A DNA stretch of 8,121 bases from contig JAGSPQ010000111.1 in assembly GCA_018262385.1 (NCBI GenBank), forward strand, positions 1 through 8,121, in the 5' to 3' direction. Below, piece by piece: positions 1-6,355 of this stretch. Positions within the stretch are counted from its first letter, which is position 1. Each line of letters starts with the position of its first letter. The notes under the pieces are model-generated. The model saw only the letters and a list, made by a program, of their open reading frames with translations. It did no database searches and was not told the DNA's origin. The translations under genes were made by a program, and so were the position numbers. Source of the DNA: Myxococcaceae bacterium (GTDB taxonomy: Bacteria > Myxococcota > Myxococcia > Myxococcales > Myxococcaceae).

Positions 1-185
1 CTCCACTCGCGCCAGGGCTGGGGATCCGACAGGTCCAGCTCGCCGCCCGACGGCTCTCCGTCGAGGCGCATCCCACCCAGCTTGTACGAGGCGCGCAGGT
101 AGGCGTCCTTGGGCAGGTTGATTCCGCCTGCGCCTTCCACCAGCCCGGCGGCCCAGCCGATTCGCCCCGCCACCACCCCGGTCGC
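1..185 (-). other. Open continuation of the haem c protein frame beyond an in-frame TAA
   Basis: Reading the minus strand in the same frame as the haem c gene, the 61 codons after its TAA stop are free of stops up to the window edge. The translation looks like real protein: it starts ATGVVAGRIGWAAGLVEGAG and later has a barrel-strand-like stretch, DAYLRASYKLGGMRLDG. By hand count, 54 of 61 codons end in G or C, matching the other genes here. I infer that this is the severed C-terminal part of the upstream gene's outer-membrane barrel, not a separate gene, because there is no convincing start or ribosome site at the break. The true end lies outside the window. Confidence 0.7.
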
Positions 186-188
186 TTA
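186..188 (-). other. In-frame TAA inside the haem c protein frame
   Basis: The local translation reads ...PPHCGL, stop, ATGVVAGR..., all in one frame with no shift. One substitution would restore a sense codon (for example GAA, CAA or AAA). TAA is used as an ordinary terminal stop at 6832-6834, so codon reassignment is not suggested. The cause is either a true nonsense mutation or a sequence error. Confidence 0.7.
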
Positions 189-842
189 CAGCCCGCAGTG
201 GGGAGGCGCGAGCGCGAAGGGCGAGTCGCCGACCGTGGCGGTGGTGATACAGCTGTACGGCCCCAGCGAGCGGTGCCCGGAAAAGCTGAACACCCCCGGC
301 TCGAACCGGCCGACCCGCAGGTTGAGCCACGGTTTCTGGAAGGCGGAGAAGACGACGAACAGCCGCTCGGCCGCGACCGCCACCCCCGCGGGGGTGTTGG
401 CGAGGATGGTGATGCCGGCCCACGCCGAGACCCGCGAGCCGAGGGTGGTGGCGGCGTTGAGGGTGGCCGAGCCGCCCAGCCCGGCGAACGACAGCCCCGA
501 GTCGGCGCCCGGACCCGCCGCGGCGTACGCGCCGAAGATGATCGACAGCGGCACCTGGCTGGGAAGCTCTCCGGGCCAGACCGCATTGGGGAAGACGTCC
601 TTGTAGGCGTCGGCGCCCAGCTTCTGCGGCTCGGTCTTGCGGAAGTCCTCGTCGCGCCCGCCCGGAAAACGGTAGCCGTTGCGCCGGAACGCTTCCCCGA
701 ACGGGGTGTTCTTCGGAAACGCGACGTGGCAGGTCTGGCAGCTGGTGCCGTAGAGGCGGGCGAACGCCGGCACCGCCCACGCCCTCGCGGGCGCTCCCAG
801 CACCGCCAGTGCTGCGGTGAGGGCGGCGAGGCGCCTGCTCAT
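186..842 (-). CDS. Haem c (CxxCH) outer-membrane-type protein, apparently cut short by a nonsense codon
   Basis: As called, the product has 218 residues. A signal peptide is visible (residues 1-23, ending ARAWA), followed at once by a single c-type haem site, C35-Q-T-C38-H39, and then AFPKNTPFGEAFRRNGYRFPGG. CxxCH next to a PFGEAFRRNGY-like stretch is familiar from haem-tagged outer-membrane barrel proteins of delta-proteobacteria (family recollection, not searched). The rest is rich in alternating Gly/Ala/hydrophobic segments such as RVSAWAGITI and LRVGRFEPGVFSFSG, suggesting beta-strands. The ATG start overlaps the TGA of the cupredoxin gene as ATGA (839-842), with no clear ribosome site of its own, so translation is probably coupled. 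The TAA at 186-188 falls inside a frame that continues convincingly, so this is probably the N-terminal part of a longer protein. A base-calling error at the stop is equally possible. Confidence 0.75.
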   Translation of the reverse strand: MSRRLAALTAALAVLGAPARAWAVPAFARLYGTSCQTCHVAFPKNTPFGEAFRRNGYRFPGGRDEDFRKTEPQKLGADAYKDVFPNAVWPGELPSQVPLSIIFGAYAAAGPGADSGLSFAGLGGSATLNAATTLGSRVSAWAGITILANTPAGVAVAAERLFVVFSAFQKPWLNLRVGRFEPGVFSFSGHRSLGPYSCITTATVGDSPFALAPPHCGL

Positions 843-1444
843 GGCCGGGCCAGCGCGATCTTCGCGGCGGCCACCTGGCCGGCCTGGACGGTGATCGGAG
901 CGCTCCCCGGCGCGAGCTTCTCGCCCCAGGTCTTCAGGGTGTAGCCGCCGGGCGGGACCTTCTCGATCCGGAACTTGCCGTCGGCGTCGGTGACCGCGAA
1001 GAACGGGTTGTCGAGCACGATCACGAAGGCTTCCATCTCCGGGTGCACGGCACACAGCTGCCGGTAGACGCCGCTCTTCGCGAAGACGTGGGTCCGCGAC
1101 TCGCCCGTCGGCCAGGTGCCGAGGTTGTACTTCTCGGCGTCCGGGGTGAAGACGTTGTGGCGCACCGGGTCGCTGTTGCGAAACGCGACGGTGGTGCCCC
1201 GCAGAATCGAGAGCACCCGGGGGACGAACTTCATCCCCTGCTGATCGATCACCGCCGGCTCGGCGGGCGGGCGGAACGGGCCGGCGACCTTCTCGAGGTA
1301 GACCACCACTCCGGCCCGGAGCCTGGGGGAGGGGGCCGCGACCTCTCCGGCGATGCTGCCCGCTTCTCCCTCGGCCCTCGCCGGGCTGGCGAGCGTGGCC
1401 AGCAGCAGCGCCAGCGGTACCGCTCTCCACGTCTGTTCCTTCAT
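839..1444 (-). CDS. Secreted cupredoxin-like protein with a C-terminal carboxypeptidase-regulatory-like segment
   Basis: The product has 201 residues. Residues 1-24 form a signal peptide (hydrophobic LALLLATLA core, ending SPARA), so it is probably periplasmic or surface-exposed. Residues about 30-145 look like a type 1 copper cupredoxin: the MKFVPRVLSILRGTTVAFRNSD stretch is typical of the fold, H96 is in RHNVFTP, and the ligand loop is C131-A-V-H134-P-E-M137. Cx2Hx2M spacing is the short loop known from amicyanin, as opposed to Cx2Hx4M in plastocyanin. All four expected copper ligands are present. Residues about 147-201 (TDADGKFRIEKVPPGGYTLK) resemble a carboxypeptidase regulatory-like or transthyretin-like beta-sandwich. 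Proteins of this make-up are often labelled methylamine-utilisation-like or plastocyanin-like. Its stop overlaps the start of the haem c gene (ATGA), pointing to joint electron transfer, which is inference. A GGAGG at 1456-1460 precedes the ATG by 11 nt. Confidence 0.88.
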   Translation of the reverse strand: MKEQTWRAVPLALLLATLASPARAEGEAGSIAGEVAAPSPRLRAGVVVYLEKVAGPFRPPAEPAVIDQQGMKFVPRVLSILRGTTVAFRNSDPVRHNVFTPDAEKYNLGTWPTGESRTHVFAKSGVYRQLCAVHPEMEAFVIVLDNPFFAVTDADGKFRIEKVPPGGYTLKTWGEKLAPGSAPITVQAGQVAAAKIALARP

Positions 1445-1455
1445 CGGCGCGCACG

Positions 1456-1483
1456 CCTCCCCCGGAGAAGCACCCTCCGGTGC
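1456..1483 (-). promoter_or_regulatory. Ribosome-binding site of the cupredoxin gene with small flanking stem-loops
   Basis: Read on the minus strand, GGAGG (1456-1460) lies 11 nt before the ATG. It overlaps a short potential stem, CTCC-GGG-GGAG (1457-1467). Just upstream is a perfect 5-bp stem with a 4-nt loop, GCACC-GGAG-GGTGC (1470-1483), whose loop could compete for pairing with the adjacent CTCC. The ribosome site is plausible; any regulatory role for the stems is speculation because such short GC stems are common at this base composition. Confidence 0.35.
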
Positions 1484-1576
1484 GCCTGCTAGGCGGGGAA
1501 GGAGCGCGGCGTGACAGGGCCAGCATAAGTCGCTGGCGGCGGGCTTGTGGCGTCCAGCAGCGCGTCTACTTTCGGG

Positions 1577-4228
1577 TCAGCGGCAGACCTGCTGGCGGGT
1601 GATCGTCGTCGAGGTGCAGGTCGCGCTGCAGTCGTAGAACGAGGCGGAGGTGCCCGCGCAGGGCGGCACCGAGCCCACCCAGCCCGGCTCGTTGTCGAGG
1701 ATGCACGCGAAGGCGGACCCGTGGCAGATCGCCGAGCTGACCGCCTTGGTCGGAAAGCGCTGGGTCTGGACCCCGTCGCAGTTGTAGTCGTACGCCAGCG
1801 GTGCGGTCGCGCACCCGGTGCGCGGGGTGGGGAAGTAGTTCGTCTGGCCCGGGAAGGCGTTGGGGTCGCTGTCGCAGCACTCGCCGGTCGGCTCGGTCGC
1901 CTTCGCTTCCTGCGGATCGCCACAATCGAGATCGGTGGAGAGGATGGTGGTGGTGAGCCGGAAGCCGTCGTTGTCCCCGTCGAGGAAGCAGACTTCCCGG
2001 CCATCGCAGTTCTGATCGATCTCGTCGCCGGGGAGCTCGGTCGCCCCGGGGTTGAACGCCGCATTGTTGTCGTCGCAGTCGGTGTTGCTCAACGCGTAGC
2101 CCGCGGGCGGAGTGCTGCCGCAGGCCTGCAGCGCCGGCCCCGCCCCGAACGAGTCGACGTCGTTGTCCTTGTAGAACGTCCCGCACACGCCGCCCGCGCA
2201 CTGGCAGTTGGCGGTGCAGGCGGAGGCATTCGGCAGGTCCGGCCCGCAGCCCGCGGCGGTGCAGTACGCCGCCGCCTTGCACGAAGTCGGGCAGCTGAGC
2301 GCGGGAGCGCACGAGGCGTTGCAGGCGCCCGCTCCATCGCAGGTATAGGCGCCGCACCCGTTCTCCGGGTCGAGGCCCGGGGGCTGGGGCCGGCAGTTCC
2401 CTTCCTGGCCGACCAGGTTGCAGGCCTGGCAGGGACCGCCGCAGGCGCCGTTGCAGCAGTAGCCATCGGCGCAGCTGCCCGAGGCGCACTCGCACGCGCT
2501 GCCACAGGTGCCGCTGGCCTTGTCCGGCACGCACGCGCCCGACTGGCAGAAGTTGGCCGCCTTGCAGACCGGGCTGCACACCGGCTGGGTCCCACACGCG
2601 GTGCGGCAGGCGCCCGCGCCGTCGCAGGTGTACGCGCCACAGTCGTTGTCGGGATCGGTGTTGACCACCGCCGGCTTGCACTGGCCGGGAGACGCCGCGA
2701 GGTTGCACGCCTCGCACCGGCCGCTGCAGGCGCCATCGCAGCAGACCCCGTCGGCGCAGTTGCCGGACGCGCAGCCGTTGCCCGCGGAGCAGATGCCGCC
2801 GTTGGCGAGCTTCGGCTTGCACGACCCGCCGGTGCAGTAGCTGCTGCTGCTGCACTGGGTGTCGAGCGTGCAGGTGGTGAAGCAGGCCGGCCCATTGCAG
2901 ACGTAGGCGCCGCACGAGACGGTCGCGGGAGGGCTGCACGTGCCGAGCCCGTCGCAGGTGGCCGGCGGGGTGTAGTTGCCGTTGCTGCAGGCGGCGGCCG
3001 CGCACCCGGTGGTGGTGGAAGCGAACCCGTTGGCCGGACACTGGGCGCTGCTGCCGTTGCACTTCTCCTCGGCGTCGCAGGTGTTCACCGCCGCGCGGCA
3101 GCTGACGGTCGGCAGGCTGGGCTTGCACAGGCCGGGAGACGCGGCGAGGTTGCACGAGTCACACAGCTCGCCGCAGGCGGTGTCGCAGCAGACGCCGTTG
3201 AGGTCGGCCGGGTTGTCGCGGACGCAGTTGCCCGAGGTGCACTGCGAAGCGGACGCGCAGCTGGTGCCGTTGGCGAGCTTCGGAACGCAGGCCGCGCCGC
3301 CGCAGTACTGGGTGCTCGGGCACGCGTTCACGTCGGCCGGGCAGGTCTTCATCCCGCTGCACAGCTCAGCGGAGTCGCAGCCGCCCACCGAGGCGCGGCA
3401 GGTGAAGGTGTTGGGCTGCAGCAGATCCGGCGGACAGCCCGCGTCGACGCCGGTGCACTTCTCGGCCAGGTCGCACTCGTTGTTTCCCGGGCCGCAGATT
3501 TTGGTCGCAGGCTCGAGCACGTCGGTGGGGCAGTCGGGTCCGCCGGTGCACGCCTCGGCGACGTCACACGGTCCCTGGGCGGCGCGGCAGGTGGTCCCGG
3601 TGCCGAGCATCACGTCTGGAGGACAGCCGGCGTCAGCGCCGCTGCACAGCTCGTCCAGATCGCACTCGCCGACCTTCTGCCGGCAGATGGTCGCGGCGGG
3701 GAGCAGGGTGTCGCCGGGACAGGTCAGGTTGGTGCAGACCTCTTTGGTGTCGCAGGCCCCGAGGCTGGCGCGGCACGGAGCGCCCCCGCAGTCGGGGTCG
3801 GTGCAGTCGGTCAGGGTGTCCCCGTCGTTGTCCGCCCCGTCGAAGCAGGCGTTCGAGCCGAAGCTCGCTTCTCCGATCCCCGCGTCGGTCGGGCCCGCGT
3901 CCTGGGTGCCCCCGCCGCTGCCACCACCCCCGCCGCCGCCGCCGGCCCCACCGGCCGCTCCACCGCCGCCGCCACCCGCCGCACCCCCGCCGACCCCGCC
4001 GTCTGCCCCGGTGCCTCCGGCGCTGCCGCCGTCGCTCCCGCCCCCGCCAATTCCTCCCCCGGTTCCGCCGCCGACCTCGCAGACCAACGAGACGCAGCGC
4101 TGGCCGGTCGGGCAGTTTTCATCGGTCGTGCACGCCGCGCCCTTGGTCACCGGCATACAGCCCATCGGGCCGAGGACCCCGACCGCAACCAACGCAGCTG
4201 CTGTGAGCGACAAGGGGCGTGAGGTCAT
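1577..4228 (-). CDS. Large Cys-rich predicted lipoprotein with disintegrin-like, Dickkopf-like and MopE-like repeats
   Basis: The product has 883 residues, about 109 of them Cys by hand count. Residues 1-23 look like a lipoprotein signal with C24 as lipid site (LGPMGC, not a perfect lipobox). A small Cys knot (CTTDENCPTGQRC, 33-50) and a Gly-rich linker (53-107) follow. Residues 126-147 are an Asp-rich C-DG-DNDGD-DC-D-DC motif. Residues 152-299 hold five tandem CR-x4-CD-x2-E-x-C-[ST]-G-x-CP-x-D units, with a sixth at 377-399; this matches the core spacing of ADAM disintegrin domains. Between and after these are three units of the CxSGxCxDGVCCxxxCxxxCxxCNLxxxxGxC type (about 309-370, 465-520, 561-614). 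Residues 685-743 are a MopE-like putative metal-binding motif (NTDCDDNNAAFNPGA, then DEIDQNCDG), followed by a related Asp/Cys-rich tail. The start is set by the signal peptide, with an in-frame stop a few codons upstream; no strong ribosome site is visible. It is probably surface-anchored and disulfide-rich. Binding, adhesion or metal capture are possible; the function is unknown. Confidence 0.85.
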   Translation of the reverse strand: MTSRPLSLTAAALVAVGVLGPMGCMPVTKGAACTTDENCPTGQRCVSLVCEVGGGTGGGIGGGGSDGGSAGGTGADGGVGGGAAGGGGGGAAGGAGGGGGGGGSGGGTQDAGPTDAGIGEASFGSNACFDGADNDGDTLTDCTDPDCGGAPCRASLGACDTKEVCTNLTCPGDTLLPAATICRQKVGECDLDELCSGADAGCPPDVMLGTGTTCRAAQGPCDVAEACTGGPDCPTDVLEPATKICGPGNNECDLAEKCTGVDAGCPPDLLQPNTFTCRASVGGCDSAELCSGMKTCPADVNACPSTQYCGGAACVPKLANGTSCASASQCTSGNCVRDNPADLNGVCCDTACGELCDSCNLAASPGLCKPSLPTVSCRAAVNTCDAEEKCNGSSAQCPANGFASTTTGCAAAACSNGNYTPPATCDGLGTCSPPATVSCGAYVCNGPACFTTCTLDTQCSSSSYCTGGSCKPKLANGGICSAGNGCASGNCADGVCCDGACSGRCEACNLAASPGQCKPAVVNTDPDNDCGAYTCDGAGACRTACGTQPVCSPVCKAANFCQSGACVPDKASGTCGSACECASGSCADGYCCNGACGGPCQACNLVGQEGNCRPQPPGLDPENGCGAYTCDGAGACNASCAPALSCPTSCKAAAYCTAAGCGPDLPNASACTANCQCAGGVCGTFYKDNDVDSFGAGPALQACGSTPPAGYALSNTDCDDNNAAFNPGATELPGDEIDQNCDGREVCFLDGDNDGFRLTTTILSTDLDCGDPQEAKATEPTGECCDSDPNAFPGQTNYFPTPRTGCATAPLAYDYNCDGVQTQRFPTKAVSSAICHGSAFACILDNEPGWVGSVPPCAGTSASFYDCSATCTSTTITRQQVCR
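2000..2176 (-). other. MopE-like putative metal-binding motif in the Cys-rich lipoprotein
   Basis: Residues 685-743 begin YKDNDVDSFG and continue through NTDCDDNNAAFNPGA to DEIDQNCDG. This is the Asp/Asn-rich pattern seen in the Methylococcus copper protein MopE and in many myxobacterial surface proteins. The Asp spacing suggests calcium or another divalent metal; which metal cannot be told from sequence. Confidence 0.7.
2387..3304 (-). repeat. Three dispersed Dickkopf-like Cys-rich units (protein level)
   Basis: Units at about residues 309-370, 465-520 and 561-614 share a CASGNCADGVCCDGAC-type core and a CNLAASPGQC-type tail, the last two followed by DPxxxCGAYTCDGAGAC. The first is separated from the others by the sixth disintegrin-like unit. 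A degenerate fourth start occurs near residues 656-682 (YCTAAGCGPDL, CQCAGGVC). The name reflects Cys spacing only and does not imply a Wnt-related role. Confidence 0.65.
3332..3775 (-). repeat. Five tandem disintegrin-like units (protein level)
   Basis: The units begin at residues 152, 182, 214, 245 and 277 and are 29-33 residues apart. Each has C-x6-CD-x2-E-x-C-x(4-6)-CPxD. Examples are ECDLDELCSGADAGCPPD (189-206) and ECDLAEKCTGVDAGCPPD (252-269). The units differ in their non-Cys positions, so this is an old protein repeat and not a recent DNA duplication. A sixth copy sits apart at 3032-3100. Confidence 0.75.
3905..4075 (-). repeat. Low-complexity Gly-rich linker in the Cys-rich lipoprotein
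   Basis: Codons for residues 52-108 give a tract in which 39 of the 55 residues at 53-107 are Gly, with Ala, Ser, Thr and Asp making up most of the rest. In DNA it is a run of near-repeats of CCGCC/GCC on the plus strand. It probably serves as a flexible spacer between the lipid anchor and the repeat domains. Such a tract is prone to slippage and assembly error, so its exact length is uncertain. Confidence 0.8.
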
Positions 4229-4321
4229 CGGGAAGGTCTACCACCAGACCCTCCGAGGCGGCATCCGCCCCCCGGGCCCAGCGCGGCTTGACCGAACCGC
4301 CGGGGAAGGCGTATTAGTAGC

Positions 4322-4340
4322 GGTATTGATTATCAGTCGC
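4322..4340 (+). promoter_or_regulatory. Candidate Fur box upstream of feoB
   Basis: The 19 bases at 4322-4340 match the classical Fur consensus at 13 of 19 positions by hand, plus the freely A/T centre. They contain a perfect small palindrome, TGAT-T-ATCA (4327-4335). The site overlaps the suggested feoB -35 element and lies about 40 bp before the ribosome site, a sensible place for iron-dependent repression. Its position near feoB is the main support. Confidence 0.45.
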
Positions 4341-4368
4341 ATCATTAGTTTTACGCAGGGAAGCCATC

Positions 4369-4373
4369 AGGAG
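4369..4373 (+). promoter_or_regulatory. feoB ribosome-binding site
   Basis: AGGAG lies 5 nt before the ATG at 4379. It fixes this start, because the GTPase domain begins within the first few residues and needs no further N-terminus. Confidence 0.75.
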
Positions 4374-4378
4374 CTCCA

Positions 4379-6355
4379 ATGACGGTGATCGGGATCGTGG
4401 GGACGCCCAACGTCGGCAAGAGCGTGATGTTCAACAACCTCACCGGCCGGTACGCGACGGTCTCCAACTACCCGGGCACCACGGTCGAGGTGTCGCGCGG
4501 GCGGACCCGGCTGGCGGGGGGCGACGTCGAGGTGGTCGACACCCCGGGGATGTACTCGCTGCTGCCGATCACCGACGAAGAGCGGGTCGCCCGCAAGATG
4601 CTGCTCGACCGCGAGCCGCAGGTGGTGATCCACATGGTGGACGCCAAGAACCTCGAGCGGCTGCTGCCGCAGTTCCTCCAGCTGCGCGAGCTGGGGATGG
4701 AAGTGGTGCTGGTGCTCAACCTGATGGACGAGGCCCGAAAGCTCGGCGTCGAGCTGGACGTGCCGGCGCTGCGCAAGCGGCTGGGGGTGTCGGTGGTGGA
4801 GTCGATCGCCACCTCCGGGGTCGGGGTGCCCGAGCTGAAGGAGGCCCTCGCCCTGCGGCTGCGCACCCCCGGGCCCGCGGCGGCGCCGCTGGGGTACGAC
4901 CCTGCGCTCGAGCAGGCGATTCACCAGGTGAGCGTGCGGCTGCCGATGTCCTTCGCCGGCAGCGAGCGGGGAGTGGCGCTGCTGCTGCTGCAGGACGACG
5001 CCGAGGTCGCCGAGCGGGTGAAGGCCGCCACCGGCGCCGGCTGGGACGAGATCCGCGCGGTGATCGCCCAGGCCCAGCAGGACGGCGAGCCGCCCCAGTA
5101 CCGGATCGCGCTCGCCCGCCAGGCCGAGGCCCAGGCCATCGCCCAGGCCTGCGTCCGGGTGCCCCGCTCGCGCACCCGCACCTTCGCCGATCGCTTCGCC
5201 GCGGCCGCGATTCACCCGCTGACCGGCGCCCCGATGCTGGCGGTGATCCTCTACTTCGGGCTCTACCAATTCGTCGGCGTCTTCGGCGCCGGGAAGGTGG
5301 TCGACTTCCTCGAGAACGATCTCTTCGGCACCTATGTGACTCCCGCCTTCGACGCCTTCTTGCTGCGGCTGCTGCCGGCGGCCGACGGCTGGCAGTACTG
5401 GACCCGCGAGCTGTTCGGCGGCGAGTTCGGGATGATCACCCTCGGGGTGACCTACGCGATGGCGATCGTGCTGCCGATCGTCTGCCTGTTCTTCCTCTTC
5501 TTCTCGATCCTCGAGGACTCGGGCTACTTCCCCCGCCTCGCGCTGCTGGTCGACGCGCTGTTCAAGCGCATCGGGCTCAATGGTCGGGCGGTGATCCCGC
5601 TGGTGCTCGGGCTGGGCTGCGACACGATGGCGACGATGGTGACCCGCATCCAGGAAACGAAGAAGGAGCGGATCATCACTACCCTGCTGCTCGCGCTCGC
5701 GGTGCCCTGCTCGGCGCAGTACGGGGTGATCACCGCGCTGCTCGTTCGCCAGCCCAACGGGGTGCTCGGGATGTCGTACGCCTGGCTGGCCTGGGCTTCG
5801 ATTCTGGCGGTGATGTTCGTCGGGGTGGGGATGCTCGCCTCGAAGCTGGTGAAGGGCGAAGAGGCGAGCTTCTACATGGAGCTGCCGCCGATGCGGCTGC
5901 CCAAGCTGAGCAACGTGGTGGTGAAGACCGCCGCGCGGATGAAGTGGTACTTCCTCGAGGTGCTGCCGCTGTTCCTCTTCGCCAGCCTGCTGATCTGGGT
6001 CGGGCGGCTGACCCACCTGTTCGACGCGCTGATCGCCGGGCTGGTGCCGGTGGTCGGGGCGCTGGGGCTGCCGTCGGGAACCGCGCCCGCCTTCCTCTAC
6101 GGGTTCTTCCGCCGCGACTTCGGCGCCGCCGGCCTCTACTCGATGGCCGACACCGGCGCGCTGAGCGGAAACCAGCTGCTGGTGTCCTGCGTGACCCTCA
6201 CCCTGTTCCTGCCCTGCGTGGCGCAGTTCCTGATCATGAAGAAAGAGCGCGGGCTGAAGATGGCGCTCGCGATGTCCGGAGGAATCGTGGTCACCGCCTT
6301 CGCGGTGGGCGCGACTGTCAACGCAGTGCTGGTCGCAACGGGGATCTCGCTATGA
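4379..6355 (+). CDS. feoB: Ferrous iron transport protein FeoB (GTPase-permease)
   Basis: FeoB takes up Fe(II) across the inner membrane using an N-terminal cytosolic G domain and a C-terminal membrane permease. The 658 residues show the G motifs in order: G1 GTPNVGKS (8-15), G2 Thr near 34-35, G3 DTPG (54-57), G4 NLMD (114-117) and G5 around SIATSG (142-147). After a helical spacer, membrane segments begin near residue 283. Permease landmarks are FFSILEDSGYFPR (374-386), GLGCDTMATMVTR (411-423), VPCSAQYGV (442-450) and YGFFRRDFGAAGLY (574-587). GLGCD and PCSAQ differ from the E. coli-type gate sequences but fit a divergent FeoB type that I recall from anaerobic delta-proteobacteria. The length is at the short end for the family. 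The stop overlaps the downstream FeoA-domain gene by ATGA. A candidate Fur box lies upstream, so iron-responsive repression is likely. Confidence 0.96.
   Translation: MTVIGIVGTPNVGKSVMFNNLTGRYATVSNYPGTTVEVSRGRTRLAGGDVEVVDTPGMYSLLPITDEERVARKMLLDREPQVVIHMVDAKNLERLLPQFLQLRELGMEVVLVLNLMDEARKLGVELDVPALRKRLGVSVVESIATSGVGVPELKEALALRLRTPGPAAAPLGYDPALEQAIHQVSVRLPMSFAGSERGVALLLLQDDAEVAERVKAATGAGWDEIRAVIAQAQQDGEPPQYRIALARQAEAQAIAQACVRVPRSRTRTFADRFAAAAIHPLTGAPMLAVILYFGLYQFVGVFGAGKVVDFLENDLFGTYVTPAFDAFLLRLLPAADGWQYWTRELFGGEFGMITLGVTYAMAIVLPIVCLFFLFFSILEDSGYFPRLALLVDALFKRIGLNGRAVIPLVLGLGCDTMATMVTRIQETKKERIITTLLLALAVPCSAQYGVITALLVRQPNGVLGMSYAWLAWASILAVMFVGVGMLASKLVKGEEASFYMELPPMRLPKLSNVVVKTAARMKWYFLEVLPLFLFASLLIWVGRLTHLFDALIAGLVPVVGALGLPSGTAPAFLYGFFRRDFGAAGLYSMADTGALSGNQLLVSCVTLTLFLPCVAQFLIMKKERGLKMALAMSGGIVVTAFAVGATVNAVLVATGISL

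Larger units (their letters stand above)
4229..4378. promoter_or_regulatory. Divergent intergenic region with AT-rich promoter island
   Basis: This gap lies between the starts of the Cys-rich lipoprotein gene (minus) and feoB (plus). About 4311-4355 is strikingly AT-rich for this window, as expected of promoters. A weak sigma70-like pair for feoB can be drawn (TTGATT at 4326-4331, 17-nt spacer, TTTTAC at 4349-4354). The minus strand also has TACTAAT-like sequence that could serve the lipoprotein gene. A 5-bp GC hairpin (GGCGG-CAT-CCGCC) is at 4257-4269. The exact promoters are not certain. Confidence 0.5.

Noticed and set aside
186..1526. A 446-codon minus-strand frame starting at 1526 that covers the cupredoxin gene and the haem c gene
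   Set aside because: Only the part from 842 downward is real. The upstream part is an Arg/Gly/Pro-rich shadow of the cupredoxin gene, which has its own signal peptide and copper ligands in another frame.
1528..1562. Possible terminator hairpin after the Cys-rich lipoprotein gene (CGCTG...CAGCG)
   Set aside because: Only about 5 bp of stem with a large loop and no T-run on the minus strand; too weak to call.
1489..1576. Extra small minus-strand gene in the gap between the lipoprotein and cupredoxin genes
   Set aside because: The open stretch has no start codon or ribosome site within the gap and is the tail of a shadow frame of the lipoprotein gene.
1547..4222. A very long plus-strand open frame (891 codons), Ala/Arg/Gly/Val-rich
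   Set aside because: It is antisense to the Cys-rich lipoprotein gene. The lipoprotein frame has a signal peptide and ordered Cys repeats, whereas the antisense product is low-complexity, as expected from GC-rich shadows.
2976..4382. Plus-strand Pro-rich open frame (468 codons) ending just at the feoB start
   Set aside because: The Pro run is simply the complement of the Gly-coding linker, and no domain is visible.
4367..6016. A 549-codon minus-strand frame rich in His, Gln and Arg
   Set aside because: It is antisense to feoB, whose motifs are unmistakable; the composition is typical of a shadow frame.
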